This document shows positions 8,261 through 18,046 of a DNA stretch of 64,000 nucleotides, in pieces. Location of the stretch: assembly GCA_026415505.1 (NCBI GenBank), contig JAOAGY010000033.1:1-64000 (forward strand). Reading direction: 5' to 3'. The position numbers and the translations under genes are program-made. A model generated the notes under the pieces. That model was not told where the DNA came from, did no database searches, and saw only the letters and a program-made list of their open reading frames with translations. Source of the stretch: Chlorobiota bacterium (GTDB lineage: Bacteria; Bacteroidota; Ignavibacteria; Kapaibacteriales; NICIL-2). Each line of letters starts with the position of its first letter. Positions within the stretch are counted from its first letter, which is position 1.

Positions 8261-9670
8261 ATGCCGATGAACACTCACACTGCCGATGTCGTTGTCCTCG
8301 GATCGGGTCCGGGGGGATACGTCGCTGCGATCAGAGCGGCGCAACTCGGAATGAAAACCATCTGCGTCGAACGCGATCGTTTGGGTGGCGTGTGCCTCAA
8401 TTGGGGGTGCATTCCATCGAAAGCGCTGCTCAAGAGTGCCGAATACAAACAGTTTCTCGATCACGCCCCCGATTACGGTTTTTCGCTCGGCGATGTCGCG
8501 GTGGATTTCGCGAAAGTGATCGCCCGAAGCCGTGCCGTTGCCGATCGCATGAACAACGGTGTGGCGTTTTTGTTCAAGAAGTACAAAGTCCAGCACGTCA
8601 AGGGTAACGGTCGGCTTCGCGATGCACGAACGCTCGACGTCAGCGATGCAAACGGCACCGTTACCGACCGTATCACAGCAAAACACATCATCGTCGCCAC
8701 CGGTGCGCGGACGCGGATGATACCGGGCATCGAAGTCGATCGCAAGCGAGTCTGGACGAGCACCGAGGCGATGCTCGCCGAGAGCATTCCGCAAACGATG
8801 ATCGTCATCGGCTCGGGGGCAATCGGTGTCGAGTTTGCCTACTTCTACAACGCGTTCGGAACGAAAGTGACCATCGTCGAGATGATGCCGATGCTTGTGC
8901 CGAACGAGGACGAAGAGATCGCCAAAGAACTCGAACGGAGCTTCAAAAAGCAAGGCATGACGATTCGCACCGGCACGAAAGTCGTCAGCGCCAAAACTGT
9001 CGGCGATGGCGTCGAAGTCGTCGTCGAGGACTCCAGTGGCAAACGCGAAACGCTCCACGCCGATGTTGCGCTCAATGCCGTCGGTGTGCAGGGGAACGTC
9101 GAAAACATCGGCTTGGAAGAGGTCGGCGTTACGGTCGAGCGTGGCTGGATCAAAGTGGACAGCTACATGCGCACCAATGTCGAAGGCGTCTATGCGATCG
9201 GCGACGTTGCCGGTCCGCCGTGGCTGGCGCACAAAGCATCGGCAGAGGGGATTCTCTGCGTCGAACACATTGCCGGATTGGATGTCCACCCGATCGACTA
9301 CAACAACATCCCCGGCTGCACGTATTGCCAGCCGCAGATTGCGAGCATCGGTCTGACCGAAAAGAAAGCACGCGAGAAAGGCTACGAGGTCAAAATCGGC
9401 AAATTCCCGTTCACCGCAAGTGGGAAGGCGTGGGGTATCGGCAAGACCGAAGGCTTCGTCAAGCTGGTCATCGATGCCAAGTACGGCGAAATTTTAGGCG
9501 CGCACATGATCGGACCGGACGTGACCGAGCTGGTCGCAGAAATCGGTGTCGCACGCTCGCTGGAGGCGACGGCGCACACGCTCATCAAGACGATCCATGC
9601 CCATCCGACGCTCAGCGAAGCCGTGATGGAATCGGCGGCGACGGCATACGGGGAGTCGGTGAATTTCTGA
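8261..9670 (+). CDS. lpdA: Dihydrolipoyl dehydrogenase (E3)
   Basis: 469 residues (the third codon is also ATG). A flavin disulfide reductase that reoxidises lipoamide of the 2-oxoacid dehydrogenase complexes and the glycine cleavage system. Seen: FAD fingerprint G-S-G-P-G-G (14-19), redox pair C45/C50 in G-G-V-C-L-N-W-G-C-I-P-S-K, NAD fingerprint G-S-G-A-I-G-V-E-F, and the C-terminal H-A-H-P-T-L-S-E with the active-site His. Probably co-transcribed with sucC; a strong terminator follows. Confidence 0.96.
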   Translation: MPMNTHTADVVVLGSGPGGYVAAIRAAQLGMKTICVERDRLGGVCLNWGCIPSKALLKSAEYKQFLDHAPDYGFSLGDVAVDFAKVIARSRAVADRMNNGVAFLFKKYKVQHVKGNGRLRDARTLDVSDANGTVTDRITAKHIIVATGARTRMIPGIEVDRKRVWTSTEAMLAESIPQTMIVIGSGAIGVEFAYFYNAFGTKVTIVEMMPMLVPNEDEEIAKELERSFKKQGMTIRTGTKVVSAKTVGDGVEVVVEDSSGKRETLHADVALNAVGVQGNVENIGLEEVGVTVERGWIKVDSYMRTNVEGVYAIGDVAGPPWLAHKASAEGILCVEHIAGLDVHPIDYNNIPGCTYCQPQIASIGLTEKKAREKGYEVKIGKFPFTASGKAWGIGKTEGFVKLVIDAKYGEILGAHMIGPDVTELVAEIGVARSLEATAHTLIKTIHAHPTLSEAVMESAATAYGESVNF

Positions 9671-9700
9671 GCGCGCAAAAAGCACTTGTACGTTTGCACG

Positions 9701-9736
9701 AAGCGGCACAGCCGAAGTGGGGCTGTGCCGCTTTTT
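9701..9736 (+). terminator. Rho-independent terminator after lpdA
   Basis: A 13-bp perfect stem (9701-9713 with 9721-9733), 7-base loop, then a T-run at 9732-9736. It is 30 bases past the lpdA stop. Confidence 0.85.
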
Positions 9737-9760
9737 CGTACGCGTTGCGTCGCAATCCTC

Positions 9761-10993
9761 TCATGCCGGTAGCGGCGTCCCCTTGGTTTCGCGCGCCCAG
9801 AACGTCGCAGCGACAGCCACCAGATACGCACACGCAAACAGCATCGCCGATTGCGCAAATCCACCCAACGTTTGCACGATCACACCGACGAACAACACCG
9901 CCACTGCCGTACTCAGGCGCCCAGCATTGAGACAGAAACCGACAGCCGTTGCACGAATTCGCGTCGGGAAAAGCTCCGGTAAGTACACGTACATGATCGC
10001 TTGCGCCAACCCAATGAAGAACCCCAACAGCGCCGACTCGGCGTAGATGATCGAACTGAAGCGCTCGTTGGTCAGAAACAGCAACGCGGACGCAAGGAAA
10101 CATCCGCTGAAACTGAGTGCGATCGTCGGCACACGACCGATGCGATCGGCAAGCCAACCGGCAATCGAACAGCCGACGACTGCCGCCAAACCTTGCCACA
10201 TCGTCGCCAATGCTCTCTGTGAGCTGCCGTCGGGTGGGACGAAAAACGTTTGAATCCACGCCGGTATCCACGACAGCGACGCCCAATAACCGATGAGCAA
10301 CGCACCGAACGCTGTCGCACCGACCGCGACGTTCCGCCGATGCTCGCGACTGAACAGCTCGGCGAGCAGCCGATAATCTTCGCCTCGATGTTCTTTGCTC
10401 TCGATCCAGCGGTCGCTTTCTCTGAGAGCCAATCGCAGGAAAATCGTCAACACTGCAGGGAGCGCACCGATGAAAAACACTGTCCGCCAAAAGGGGACGA
10501 GTTTGACGATGGTGCCAGCAATGAGCACTCCCGCTTGGTACGACGTGATGAGCACACCGATCGCGACGGCACGCGAACGTTCGGGCCAAACCTCAGCCAA
10601 AAACGTCGTGATACTCACAAGCTCGCCACCGATGCCCAGTCCGGTCAAAAACCGACAGATGCCCAGTTGCCACCACGTCTGCGACAACCCCGCAACGCCA
10701 GTGAAAAGCGCATAGAGCGAAATCGAGATGATCATCGAACGAACGCGCCCCAAACGATCGCCGATCATTCCCATCACGATGCCGCCGGTCATCCAGCCGA
10801 AGAGAAACATCGAACCGACGAGCGAGCCGTAATGACCGACGTTCTCCGGAGACATCGAGCCGGTCAAGTCGCCGATCGCCGATGGCAGCACGACGGTCAT
10901 CAGCGTCGAATCCATGCCGTCGAACATCCCACCGAGCCAGCAGCCGAGAAAAACGAGCAGGTGATACCGCGTGATGCGTTGAGAAGTCGTCAT
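9761..10993 (-). CDS. MFS transporter (AAHS/sugar-porter type)
   Basis: 410 residues with twelve predicted membrane segments. It carries the MFS loop motif after helix 2, G-D-R-L-G-R, and its second-half counterpart A-D-R-I-G-R, plus P-E-L-F-P-T-R-I-R-A before helix 10, as in the aromatic acid:H+ symporter and sugar porter branches. The opening G-M-F-D-G-M-D in helix 1 fits the AAHS family, so an organic acid is the best guess for substrate. It is a single-gene unit with its own promoter-like box. Confidence 0.85.
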   Translation of the reverse strand: MTTSQRITRYHLLVFLGCWLGGMFDGMDSTLMTVVLPSAIGDLTGSMSPENVGHYGSLVGSMFLFGWMTGGIVMGMIGDRLGRVRSMIISISLYALFTGVAGLSQTWWQLGICRFLTGLGIGGELVSITTFLAEVWPERSRAVAIGVLITSYQAGVLIAGTIVKLVPFWRTVFFIGALPAVLTIFLRLALRESDRWIESKEHRGEDYRLLAELFSREHRRNVAVGATAFGALLIGYWASLSWIPAWIQTFFVPPDGSSQRALATMWQGLAAVVGCSIAGWLADRIGRVPTIALSFSGCFLASALLFLTNERFSSIIYAESALLGFFIGLAQAIMYVYLPELFPTRIRATAVGFCLNAGRLSTAVAVLFVGVIVQTLGGFAQSAMLFACAYLVAVAATFWARETKGTPLPA

Positions 10994-11020
10994 CGTGCGA
11001 ACGCCGAATCGAAAAACGGC

Positions 11021-11029
11021 GCAAACTTA
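11021..11029 (-). promoter_or_regulatory. Promoter -7 box TAAGTTTGC for the MFS gene
   Basis: Fits TAnnTTTGC exactly, 27 bases before the MFS ATG at 10993. Confidence 0.5.
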
Positions 11030-11036
11030 CATCGCC

Positions 11037-12173
11037 TTACGGAGCGAGCGTTCGCGTGCGTGGCTGGACGGTGACGAAAACTTGATCCTTCCAACGAATC
11101 GAGCGCGACAGCGCCATCAGCGGCAGCGACAACTCCAACACGCCGAAAAGCAGCGTCGTCGGCGGTATCCACCGAATCAGGTGCTGCCGACCGAGTCGCA
11201 CAAGAGGTGGAACGTTGAGAAGTGCGTCGGCGAGGATACGCGAAATGACGATCGCTATTGCCCACTCCCACAAACCGCCGACCAGCGAAGCGACCAGTCC
11301 CGTCCAATATGCTGCAGTCGTCGCAACGAACGCATACGCACGCCAACCGAGCGCGCGCGCCCCGTGCACCCACCGTTGATGCTGACGGATGTATTCGCCG
11401 AGCGTGCGGCATGGTTCGGTCTCGACGCTCGACTCGACCGAGCAGAGATAGCGCACGCGCCATCCCGTCGCGCCGACGGCTTGGAGCAGGGCTAAATCTT
11501 CGGTGACCGAAAAGGGAATGGCACCGTAGCCGCCGAGCATGTGATAGAGCCGACGCCGGATGGACATGTTGTTGCCGAAGCAGCCCAAATACTGCCGGAA
11601 GTGCACGCCCGCGCTCGCCATCGTGTGAGTAGCATTCCATTCGACCGCTTGGTAGCGATCGAAGCCGCTGCTGCCGGCGATGAGCGTATAGCCGCAAACC
11701 ATCCCGACCTGCAGATCGCGATACTGCGCCACGTGAGCGCGTGCCCAGCCGGGATGGACGGCACAATCGGCGTCGGTCATCAGCACGATGTCGCCGCGTG
11801 CAACGGCGATGCCTGCGTCGAGTGCTCCTGCTTTGCCCTGCAAGTTGCCACGGCGTGGCTCGGTCAGGGAAACAACGCGCAATGTCGGTATGCGATCGGC
11901 ATAGCTGCGGACTATCGCCTCGGTTCGGTCGGTCGAACGATCGTTGACGACGATGATTTCCATGCGGTCGTGGGGATAGTCGAGTCGGGCAAGCCAATCG
12001 AGACACCGTGCGATGCGGTGCTCTTCGTTTCGCGCGGGAACGACGACGCTGATGCTGGGCAATTCGTCGCCCGCCAATGGTGGCAGTATGCATCGCCGCT
12101 CGCGCCATGCGCCTAAAGCCATCACGAGCGTGCGAAGCCAATAGACGCCGATTGCGAGCAGAGCCAGTTCCAC
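11037..12173 (-). CDS. Family 2 glycosyltransferase, membrane-bound processive type
   Basis: 378 residues from a GTG that shares its first base with the recX stop (TAGTG). One N-terminal and about three C-terminal membrane helices flank a GT-A domain: V-V-P-A-R-N-E (44-50), V-V-N-D-R-S-T-D (D78), T-D-A-D (134-136), T-E-D (D226, catalytic base) and Q-H-Q-R-W (264-268), the signature of cellulose-synthase-like, hyaluronan or ceramide glucosyltransferases. It probably extends or decorates a surface polysaccharide or glycolipid. Being last behind recA-recX probably reflects compact packing rather than shared function. Confidence 0.85.
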   Translation of the reverse strand: MELALLAIGVYWLRTLVMALGAWRERRCILPPLAGDELPSISVVVPARNEEHRIARCLDWLARLDYPHDRMEIIVVNDRSTDRTEAIVRSYADRIPTLRVVSLTEPRRGNLQGKAGALDAGIAVARGDIVLMTDADCAVHPGWARAHVAQYRDLQVGMVCGYTLIAGSSGFDRYQAVEWNATHTMASAGVHFRQYLGCFGNNMSIRRRLYHMLGGYGAIPFSVTEDLALLQAVGATGWRVRYLCSVESSVETEPCRTLGEYIRQHQRWVHGARALGWRAYAFVATTAAYWTGLVASLVGGLWEWAIAIVISRILADALLNVPPLVRLGRQHLIRWIPPTTLLFGVLELSLPLMALSRSIRWKDQVFVTVQPRTRTLAP

Positions 12174-12826
12174 TACGATTCCTCTGAAGTGGCAAGCGAC
12201 CTGAGAACATGCCGCACGACCGACGAAGAATATCCGCGACGGATCAGATGGTCGCGAATGCGGCGGTAGCGTTTTTCCGGCGACAGCGATGCAGAGCGTC
12301 GCAGTGCTGCTCGTGCCGCCGCAAGTGCACGCGCGAATTCGTCGCCATGCGGATATTCCTGACGTAGAACGCGCTCGGCGATGTCGGCAGCGACGCCTTT
12401 TGCGATGAGCTTGCGCCGAATCGCAGCCGCCGACAGCGAGCGGAATCGGACATGATCGCGAACGAACGCACGTGCGAAGCGCTCGTCGTCAATGAACCCG
12501 TGAATGCCGAGGAATTCCATCGCGTCGCGAATATCGTCGGCGTTTGCTCCCGCGCGGCGTAAACGTTCGATAACTTCCGCCGACGAGCGCAGACGATACG
12601 ACAAAAAGCGGTGCAGGCGTCCGACGAGCGCTATCGTTCGGTGGCGTCGTTCGATGGCAGCGAGTGTATCGTCGTCGAGTTCGATGCCGGTTGCAATGCC
12701 GAGTCGTTCTGCTGTCGCGCTGTCGAGCCGAAACGTCGTGCGTTCCCCGTTGTGCTCGATCTCGACGCACACGTCGCCGAAACTGCTGCCCGTCGGATAC
12801 CACCCGACGACATGCCCGCTCGTCAT
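12173..12826 (-). CDS. recX: RecA regulator RecX
   Basis: 217 residues. RecX binds the RecA filament groove and modulates its activity. The three helical repeats are recognisable: a first block around L-S-Y-R-L-R-S-S-A-E-V-I-E-R-L-R-R, a second with F-I-D-D-E-R-F-A-R-A-F-V, and a third with R-Y-R-R-I-R-D-H-L-I-R-R-G-Y. About 70 N-terminal residues before the first repeat include a beta-rich segment seen in many FCB-group RecX proteins. It lies 3 bases after recA on the same strand, the classic pairing. Confidence 0.9.
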   Translation of the reverse strand: MTSGHVVGWYPTGSSFGDVCVEIEHNGERTTFRLDSATAERLGIATGIELDDDTLAAIERRHRTIALVGRLHRFLSYRLRSSAEVIERLRRAGANADDIRDAMEFLGIHGFIDDERFARAFVRDHVRFRSLSAAAIRRKLIAKGVAADIAERVLRQEYPHGDEFARALAAARAALRRSASLSPEKRYRRIRDHLIRRGYSSSVVRHVLRSLATSEES

Positions 12827-12829
12827 CGG

Positions 12830-13882
12830 TTACGAGGCAGGTTGTTCGACCGGCAATCCGAGTTTGGTGCGAACATCGCGCTCCAGATCGGCGAGAAGTT
12901 GTGCATTCTCCTGGAGCAGTTTCCGCAATGCGTCGCGTCCCTGGACGCGCTCGCCTTTGTACGTCAGCCACGAACCGCTGCGCGTGATGACGCCGTGTTC
13001 GAGTCCGACGTCGATCATGTCGCCGATTTTCGAGATACCCTCGTTGTAGAGGATGTCGAACTCGCACTCGCGGAAGGGTGGCGCGACCTTGTTTTTGACG
13101 ATCTTGGCACGAACCCGATTGCCGATGATTTCGTTGCCTTCTTTGATGACGTCTTTGCGCCGGATGTCGATACGGACCGATGCGTAGTACTTGAGCGCAT
13201 TGCCGCCAGTAGTCGTTTCGGGGTTGCCATAGACGACGCCGATTTTTTGGCGCAGTTGGTTGGTGAAAATCACGACGGCATTGGAGCGACCGATCGCGGC
13301 TTGCAGTTTGCGCATCGCTTGGCTCATCAAGCGTGCCTGCGAGCCCATCTGCGCTTCGCCCATTTCGCCTTCGATCTCGACGCGTGGTGTCAGCGCCGCG
13401 ACCGAATCAATGACGACGACATCCACCGCACCGCTGCGCACGAGCGTTTCGACGATTTCGAGCGCTTGCTCGCCGAACTCCGGTTGGGAAACAAGGAGCG
13501 TGTCGAGATCGACGCCCAGCCGTTGTGCGTAGCCGATGTCGAGCGCGTGTTCGGTGTCCACGATCGCCGCGATGCCGCCGCGCCGTTGAGCCTCGGCGAT
13601 GACCTGCAAGCAGACGGTCGTTTTACCGGACGATTCCGGACCGAAAATTTCGATGATGCGTCCGCGCGGAAAGCCGCCGACGCCAATTGCTGCATCGAGC
13701 GAGAGGCAGCCGGTCGAAATTGCTTCGATCTGGACCGGTGTGGCATCGGAAAAACGCAGGATCGCGCCTTTGCCGTGTTGGCGCTCGATTTGCTCGATAG
13801 CCTGTGTGACGAGTTTCAGCTTTTCCGGCGCGGGCTTGGCGGTCGCCGGCGTCGGCGTGCCGCCGTTTTTCGGTTCGGGCAT
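12830..13882 (-). CDS. recA: Recombinase RecA
   Basis: 350 residues from ATG 13882, the first methionine after the promoter-like box and giving a normal RecA length. Walker [10 protein letters not shown] at 81-89, Walker B V-V-V-I-D-S, and the N-Q-L-R-Q-K-I and [10 protein letters not shown] regions are all present. It has about 15 extra N-terminal residues rich in Pro, Lys and Ala. I see no recognisable LexA box upstream, but the operator of this lineage is not known to me. Confidence 0.97.
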   Translation of the reverse strand: MPEPKNGGTPTPATAKPAPEKLKLVTQAIEQIERQHGKGAILRFSDATPVQIEAISTGCLSLDAAIGVGGFPRGRIIEIFGPESSGKTTVCLQVIAEAQRRGGIAAIVDTEHALDIGYAQRLGVDLDTLLVSQPEFGEQALEIVETLVRSGAVDVVVIDSVAALTPRVEIEGEMGEAQMGSQARLMSQAMRKLQAAIGRSNAVVIFTNQLRQKIGVVYGNPETTTGGNALKYYASVRIDIRRKDVIKEGNEIIGNRVRAKIVKNKVAPPFRECEFDILYNEGISKIGDMIDVGLEHGVITRSGSWLTYKGERVQGRDALRKLLQENAQLLADLERDVRTKLGLPVEQPAS

Positions 13883-13905
13883 GGGATGGCTTCCGGTTGT
13901 TCGAC

Positions 13906-13914
13906 ACAAAAATA
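13906..13914 (-). promoter_or_regulatory. Promoter -7 box TATTTTTGT for recA-recX
   Basis: Fits TAnnTTTG with T at the last position, 23 bases before the recA ATG. It lies directly past the rplS terminator. Confidence 0.45.
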
Positions 13915-13930
13915 TCGCACGGGGAGCAAG

Positions 13931-13956
13931 AAAAATCGGGGGAGATGCTCCCCCGA
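13931..13956 (-). terminator. Rho-independent terminator after rplS
   Basis: On the minus strand a 9-bp GC-rich stem (13948-13956 with 13936-13944) has a 3-base loop and is followed by a run of five T. It separates rplS from recA. Confidence 0.8.
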
Positions 13957-13999
13957 CCGATCGTGGCTTGCCACGCACAACGTTGATACCGACGTGCGG

Positions 14000-14368
14000 T
14001 TATTCCTGGTGGAGTTTCTTGCGAATCTTCCGCTCGGACATACCGCGCAGATAGAAGAGTTTGGCGCGGCGGACATGCCCGCGGCGCTCGACGGTGATTT
14101 TTTGGATGAACGGCGAATAGAGCGGGAAGATGCGCTCGACACCGACACCGTTCGAAATTTTCCGAACGCGGAACGTTTGGTTCGGACCGGAGCCGCGACG
14201 TGCAATGACGACGCCGGTGAAGTTCTGGATGCGCTCTTTGTCGCCTTCGACCACGCGAAGCGAAACGGTGACCGTATCACCAGGACCGAACTCGGGAATC
14301 GGTTCGCCGCCGCGGAGCGCCAGCGCTTGTTCGACGACCATGCGTTCGACTTTTTGCAACTTGTCCAT
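14000..14368 (-). CDS. rplS: 50S ribosomal protein L19
   Basis: 122 residues from ATG 14368. bL19 sits at the 30S-50S interface. The family core is clear: [35 protein letters not shown] and the C-terminal [13 protein letters not shown]. It is a single-gene unit here, with its own promoter box and a strong terminator; the usual trmD and rimM partners are not adjacent, and rpsP is 23 kb away. Confidence 0.97.
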   Translation of the reverse strand: MDKLQKVERMVVEQALALRGGEPIPEFGPGDTVTVSLRVVEGDKERIQNFTGVVIARRGSGPNQTFRVRKISNGVGVERIFPLYSPFIQKITVERRGHVRRAKLFYLRGMSERKIRKKLHQE

Positions 14369-14415
14369 TGGAGTGTTCGGGGTTGTTCGTAGCATGTTGC
14401 TTTCGATACGAGCGT

Positions 14416-14424
14416 GCAAAAATA
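14416..14424 (-). promoter_or_regulatory. Promoter -7 box TATTTTTGC for rplS
   Basis: Exact TAnnTTTGC match, 47 bases before the rplS ATG. Confidence 0.5.
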
Positions 14425-14458
14425 CGAGCATGCTCTCCGATCGCGTTTGCACGCGGCG

Positions 14459-14467
14459 TAATTTTGC
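14459..14467 (+). promoter_or_regulatory. Promoter -7 box TAATTTTGC for lepA
   Basis: Exact match, 36 bases before the lepA ATG; divergent from the rplS box 35 bases away. Confidence 0.5.
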
Positions 14468-14503
14468 CACCTTGCAGGACGACCCGATGGCATCACCGTA
14501 CCG

Positions 14504-16312
14504 ATGGAACTCATTCGCAATTTCTGCATCATCGCGCACATCGATCACGGCAAGTCCACGCTCGCCGATCGCCTCTTGGAGCGAACCGGACGCGTGACCG
14601 CGCGCGAAATGGTCACCGATCAAATCCTCGACGACAATCCGCTCGAACAAGAGCGCGGTATCACCATCAAGCTCCACGCGGTGCAGATGGACTACACCGC
14701 ACGCGACGGCAAGACGTACACGCTCAATCTGATCGACACGCCGGGACACGTGGACTTTTCCTACGAAGTGTCGCGATCGCTTGCCGCATGCGAAGGTGCG
14801 TTGTTGGTCGTGGACGCCACCCAAGGTGTCGAAGCGCAGACGATCTCGAATCTCTACTTGGCGGTGGATGCCGGACTGGAAATCATCCCGATCGTCAACA
14901 AAATCGATTTGCCGAGCGCTGCGACGATGATCGAAAATGTCAAGCAGCAAATCATGGACCTCATCGGCTGCCGCGAGGAAGAAATCATCCTGGCATCGGC
15001 AAAAGCGGGGATCGGTATCGAAGAAATTCTCGAAGCAGTCGTCCGACGCATTCCACCGCCGAAGGGCGATCCGGATGCGCCGCTGCGAGCACTGATCTAC
15101 GATTCGCTCTACGATCCGTATCGCGGCGTGGTCGTCAACGTGCGTGTTTTCGACGGCACGCTGCGCGAAAAAGACAAGGTGCTGTTCATGGCGACCGGGC
15201 AAGTGTACGAAGTGGACGAAGTCGGTGTTCTCTACATGGAGCAGCACCGAACGGGTGTGCTCAGTGCGGGGAACGTCGGATATTTCACCGCCTCGATTCG
15301 CCGTGTGCGGGACACCAAAGTCGGCGACACCGTCACCCACGCTCAGCGTCCGTGCAGCGAACCGATCGCTGGTTTCCGCGAAGTCAAGCCGATGGTCTTC
15401 AGCGGCATCTATCCTGCCGACAGCGACGATTTCGAGGACTTGCGCGATGCGCTCGAAAAACTGGCTCTCAACGATGCGGCGATCCACTACGAACCGGAAA
15501 CATCGGCAGCGCTCGGCTTCGGCTTCCGGTGCGGCTTTCTGGGATTGCTCCACATGGAGATCGTCCAAGAGCGCCTCGAGCGCGAGTTCAATCAAACGAT
15601 CGTCACGACGGTCCCGAACGTGCGCTATCTGGTTCGTCGCACCGACGGCACCGAGCAATGGGTCGAAAACCCCGCGCAGATGCCCGAGCCGGTCAAGATC
15701 GCCGAAATACTCGAACCCTACATCCGCGCGCAGATCATCACACCGACCGAGTACATCGGACCGATCATGCAGTTGTGCATCGAGCGACGCGGCGTGCTCT
15801 TGGGTCAGCACTACCTGACGCAAACCCGCGTGGACATGACGTTCGAACTTCCCCTGGCAGAAGTCGTCTTCGATTTCTACGACAAGCTCAAGAGCATCTC
15901 GCGAGGCTATGCATCGCTCGACTACGAATACAGCGACTACAAACCCGGCGATTTGGTCAAGCTCGACATCCTGCTCAACGGCGATCCTGTGGATGCGCTT
16001 TCGACGATCGTCCATCGTCAGAAAGCCTACGAATGGGGTCGTCGCCTCTGCTCGAAGCTCAAAAAGATCATCCCGCGTCATTTGTTCGAGGTCGTCATCC
16101 AGGCAGCGATTGGATCGAAAATCATCGCGCGCGATAGCATCGCACCGCTGCGCAAGAACGTGTTGGCAAAATGCTACGGCGGCGACGTGACGCGCAAGCG
16201 GAAGCTGCTCGAAAAACAAAAAGAAGGCAAAAAACGTATGAAGCAAATCGGACGCGTCGAGGTGCCGCAAGAGGCATTCTTGGCGGTGCTCAGTTTGGAC
16301 GACGAATCATAG
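14504..16312 (+). CDS. lepA: Elongation factor 4 (LepA)
   Basis: 602 residues, a normal LepA length. The GTPase motifs are intact: A-H-I-D-H-G-K-S-T (11-19), [15 protein letters not shown] and N-K-I-D-L-P. The C-terminus carries the LepA-specific basic domain with [22 protein letters not shown]. LepA acts on stalled or initiating ribosomes. It is followed 11 bases later by the first of two signal peptidase genes; lepA-lepB is a widespread arrangement. Confidence 0.97.
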   Translation: MELIRNFCIIAHIDHGKSTLADRLLERTGRVTAREMVTDQILDDNPLEQERGITIKLHAVQMDYTARDGKTYTLNLIDTPGHVDFSYEVSRSLAACEGALLVVDATQGVEAQTISNLYLAVDAGLEIIPIVNKIDLPSAATMIENVKQQIMDLIGCREEEIILASAKAGIGIEEILEAVVRRIPPPKGDPDAPLRALIYDSLYDPYRGVVVNVRVFDGTLREKDKVLFMATGQVYEVDEVGVLYMEQHRTGVLSAGNVGYFTASIRRVRDTKVGDTVTHAQRPCSEPIAGFREVKPMVFSGIYPADSDDFEDLRDALEKLALNDAAIHYEPETSAALGFGFRCGFLGLLHMEIVQERLEREFNQTIVTTVPNVRYLVRRTDGTEQWVENPAQMPEPVKIAEILEPYIRAQIITPTEYIGPIMQLCIERRGVLLGQHYLTQTRVDMTFELPLAEVVFDFYDKLKSISRGYASLDYEYSDYKPGDLVKLDILLNGDPVDALSTIVHRQKAYEWGRRLCSKLKKIIPRHLFEVVIQAAIGSKIIARDSIAPLRKNVLAKCYGGDVTRKRKLLEKQKEGKKRMKQIGRVEVPQEAFLAVLSLDDES

Positions 16313-16323
16313 CGAGGCAGGCA

Positions 16324-17265
16324 ATGCTCGGCAAACTCTGGCAATACATCGTGCGCTTTTGGCAATGGCGACGCCAGCGGAAACTCGAACGCAAGCGTCG
16401 CTACCAGCAGATGACATTCCCGCAAAAAGTCGTCGCTTGGGTGCGATCGCTGGCGGGGGCGTTCATTGTAGTCGTCGTCATCAATGGTTTGGCGATCGCG
16501 GCGTTCGAAGTGCCGACCGGTTCGATGGAAAATACCGTGATGGCAGGCGAGAATCTCTTCGTCAACAAATTCATCTTCGGTCCCTCGACGCCGCAGATAA
16601 TCCCCCTGTTCAACATTCCGCTGCCGTACTACAAGCTGCCGCCGCTCCGCGATCCGCGCCGTGGCGATGTCATCGTGTTCATCTATCCCGGCGACCGGGA
16701 CGAAGTCAAAGCCAAAGAGTTCATGTACTACCTCAAGCGGTGCATCGCCGTTGCTGGCGATACACTGCTGATTCGGAACGATAGCGTGTTCGTCAATGGC
16801 GAGTTCATGCCGTTTCCCGAACATGCGAAGTTTCTGCCGACACCGGACGACCCCTCGCGCATTTTCCCGCCCGGGAAAGGCTGGACACGCAGCAATTACG
16901 GACCGCTCCGCATTCCGAAAAAAGGCGATGTGATTCATCTCGATGGCTCGAATTTTATCGAGTGGGAAATTTTCATCGAGCGCGAAGGTCACGACGCCGA
17001 GCTGCGGATGGGGCAAGTGTACATCGACGGCAAACCGACGAACACGTACACCGTCGAACGAGACTACGTTTTCGGCATGGGCGACAATCGCAACAATTCG
17101 CTCGATAGCCGCTACTGGGGATTCATTCCCAAAGACGACGTCGTCGGCACGCCGATGTTCGTCTATTGGTCCTGGGAAAAAACCGATCTCAACGGCAATC
17201 CACTACCGCTGGCAAAACGCCTTGCACGAATTCGCTGGTCGCGACTTGGAACGATCGTCCGATAA
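16324..17265 (+). CDS. lepB: Signal peptidase I (first copy)
   Basis: 313 residues from ATG 16324 (weak upstream GAGGCAGG). A basic N-terminus and one membrane helix (about 38-60) precede the catalytic core: Ser67 in P-T-G-S-M, the general base Lys138 in Y-Y-L-K-R, and box E G-D-N-R-N-N-S-L-D-S-R-Y-W-G. It removes signal peptides on the periplasmic side of the inner membrane. An extra segment of about 40 residues between the Lys box and box E is typical of Gram-negative enzymes. The second signal peptidase begins 13 bases downstream. Confidence 0.93.
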   Translation: MLGKLWQYIVRFWQWRRQRKLERKRRYQQMTFPQKVVAWVRSLAGAFIVVVVINGLAIAAFEVPTGSMENTVMAGENLFVNKFIFGPSTPQIIPLFNIPLPYYKLPPLRDPRRGDVIVFIYPGDRDEVKAKEFMYYLKRCIAVAGDTLLIRNDSVFVNGEFMPFPEHAKFLPTPDDPSRIFPPGKGWTRSNYGPLRIPKKGDVIHLDGSNFIEWEIFIEREGHDAELRMGQVYIDGKPTNTYTVERDYVFGMGDNRNNSLDSRYWGFIPKDDVVGTPMFVYWSWEKTDLNGNPLPLAKRLARIRWSRLGTIVR

Positions 17266-17278
17266 GGAATGCGGCGCC

Positions 17279-18046
17279 TTGCAGTCCGATCGTCGCACGC
17301 CAGCCGGTGGAAGCGTTCGACTCGTTACGGTTTTGGCAGTGTCGCTCCTGGTTGCGCTCGTCGTGCGAACGTTTGCCCTCGGTGTGTTCGCGATACCGAC
17401 CGGCTCGATGGAGCCGACCCTCATGGCAGGAGATGTCGTGCTGGTCAGCAAGCTCAGCTACTGGCTCGGACTGCCACCGGTGATTCCGCTCACCGACATC
17501 GTGGTATCGTCTCCGATTCGCATCCAGTGGAGCAAGCCCCGACGCGGCGACGTTGTCGTTTTTCGCTTCGCCTATCACGCCGAGTATCCGACAGAGCCGG
17601 AGTATTTCGTCAAACGAATCGTCGGATTGCCGGGCGATACGCTCTGGGTCGTCGGCGATAGTGTCGCCCGACAGCCGGTGGGTCGCGTGCGTCCTGCCCG
17701 TGACCAGCGATACAGCGGCAAAGTCATCGTCCCTGCAGAAGGAATGACAGTCGAACTGACAGCGCGAGCGATCGACTACTGGCAACCGTTCATCGAGCGC
17801 GAAGGTCATCGGGTCGAGGTCTCGCGCGGGCTGGTTTTGATCGACGAGCAGTCACGATCGAGCTACACGTTCGAACGCGACCATTACTACGTTCTCGGCG
17901 ACAATCGCGCCAGCAGCTTCGATTCGCGCTACTGGGGATTCGTCAGCGAGCTGGATATCGTCGGCAAACCAGTTCTGGTGCTGTGGTCGAAAAGTCCGAC
18001 GCTCGGCACGATGCGGTGGGAACGATTCGGGAGGGTGCCGCAATGA
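17279..18046 (+). CDS. Signal peptidase I (second, tandem copy)
   Basis: 255 residues from a TTG at 17279. I chose it because AAGGA lies 10 bases upstream, it clears the previous stop, and it leaves a short basic N-terminus before a single membrane helix (15-36). In-frame TTGs at 17222 and 17246 would overlap the first copy, and there is no ATG. Catalytic Ser43 is in P-T-G-S-M, Lys is in Y-F-V-K-R-I-V-G-L-P-G-D, and box E is G-D-N-R-A-S-S-F-D-S-R-Y-W-G. The two copies differ widely, so this is an old duplication with possibly different client proteins. It overlaps hemW by 4 bases. Confidence 0.85.
   Translation: MQSDRRTPAGGSVRLVTVLAVSLLVALVVRTFALGVFAIPTGSMEPTLMAGDVVLVSKLSYWLGLPPVIPLTDIVVSSPIRIQWSKPRRGDVVVFRFAYHAEYPTEPEYFVKRIVGLPGDTLWVVGDSVARQPVGRVRPARDQRYSGKVIVPAEGMTVELTARAIDYWQPFIEREGHRVEVSRGLVLIDEQSRSSYTFERDHYYVLGDNRASSFDSRYWGFVSELDIVGKPVLVLWSKSPTLGTMRWERFGRVPQ

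Noticed and set aside
7010-9289. 759-codon open frame on the minus strand, antisense to sucC and lpdA
   Set aside because: High-GC codon use creates long antisense frames; its translation is low-complexity Asp/Phe/His-rich and both genes opposite are clear.
12611-14392. 593-codon plus-strand frame across recX, recA and rplS
   Set aside because: Antisense shadow; no recognisable domain, and the genes opposite are certain.
14000-16270. Long minus-strand frame continuing upstream of rplS through lepA
   Set aside because: Only the last 122 codons are L19; the rest is a shadow of lepA.
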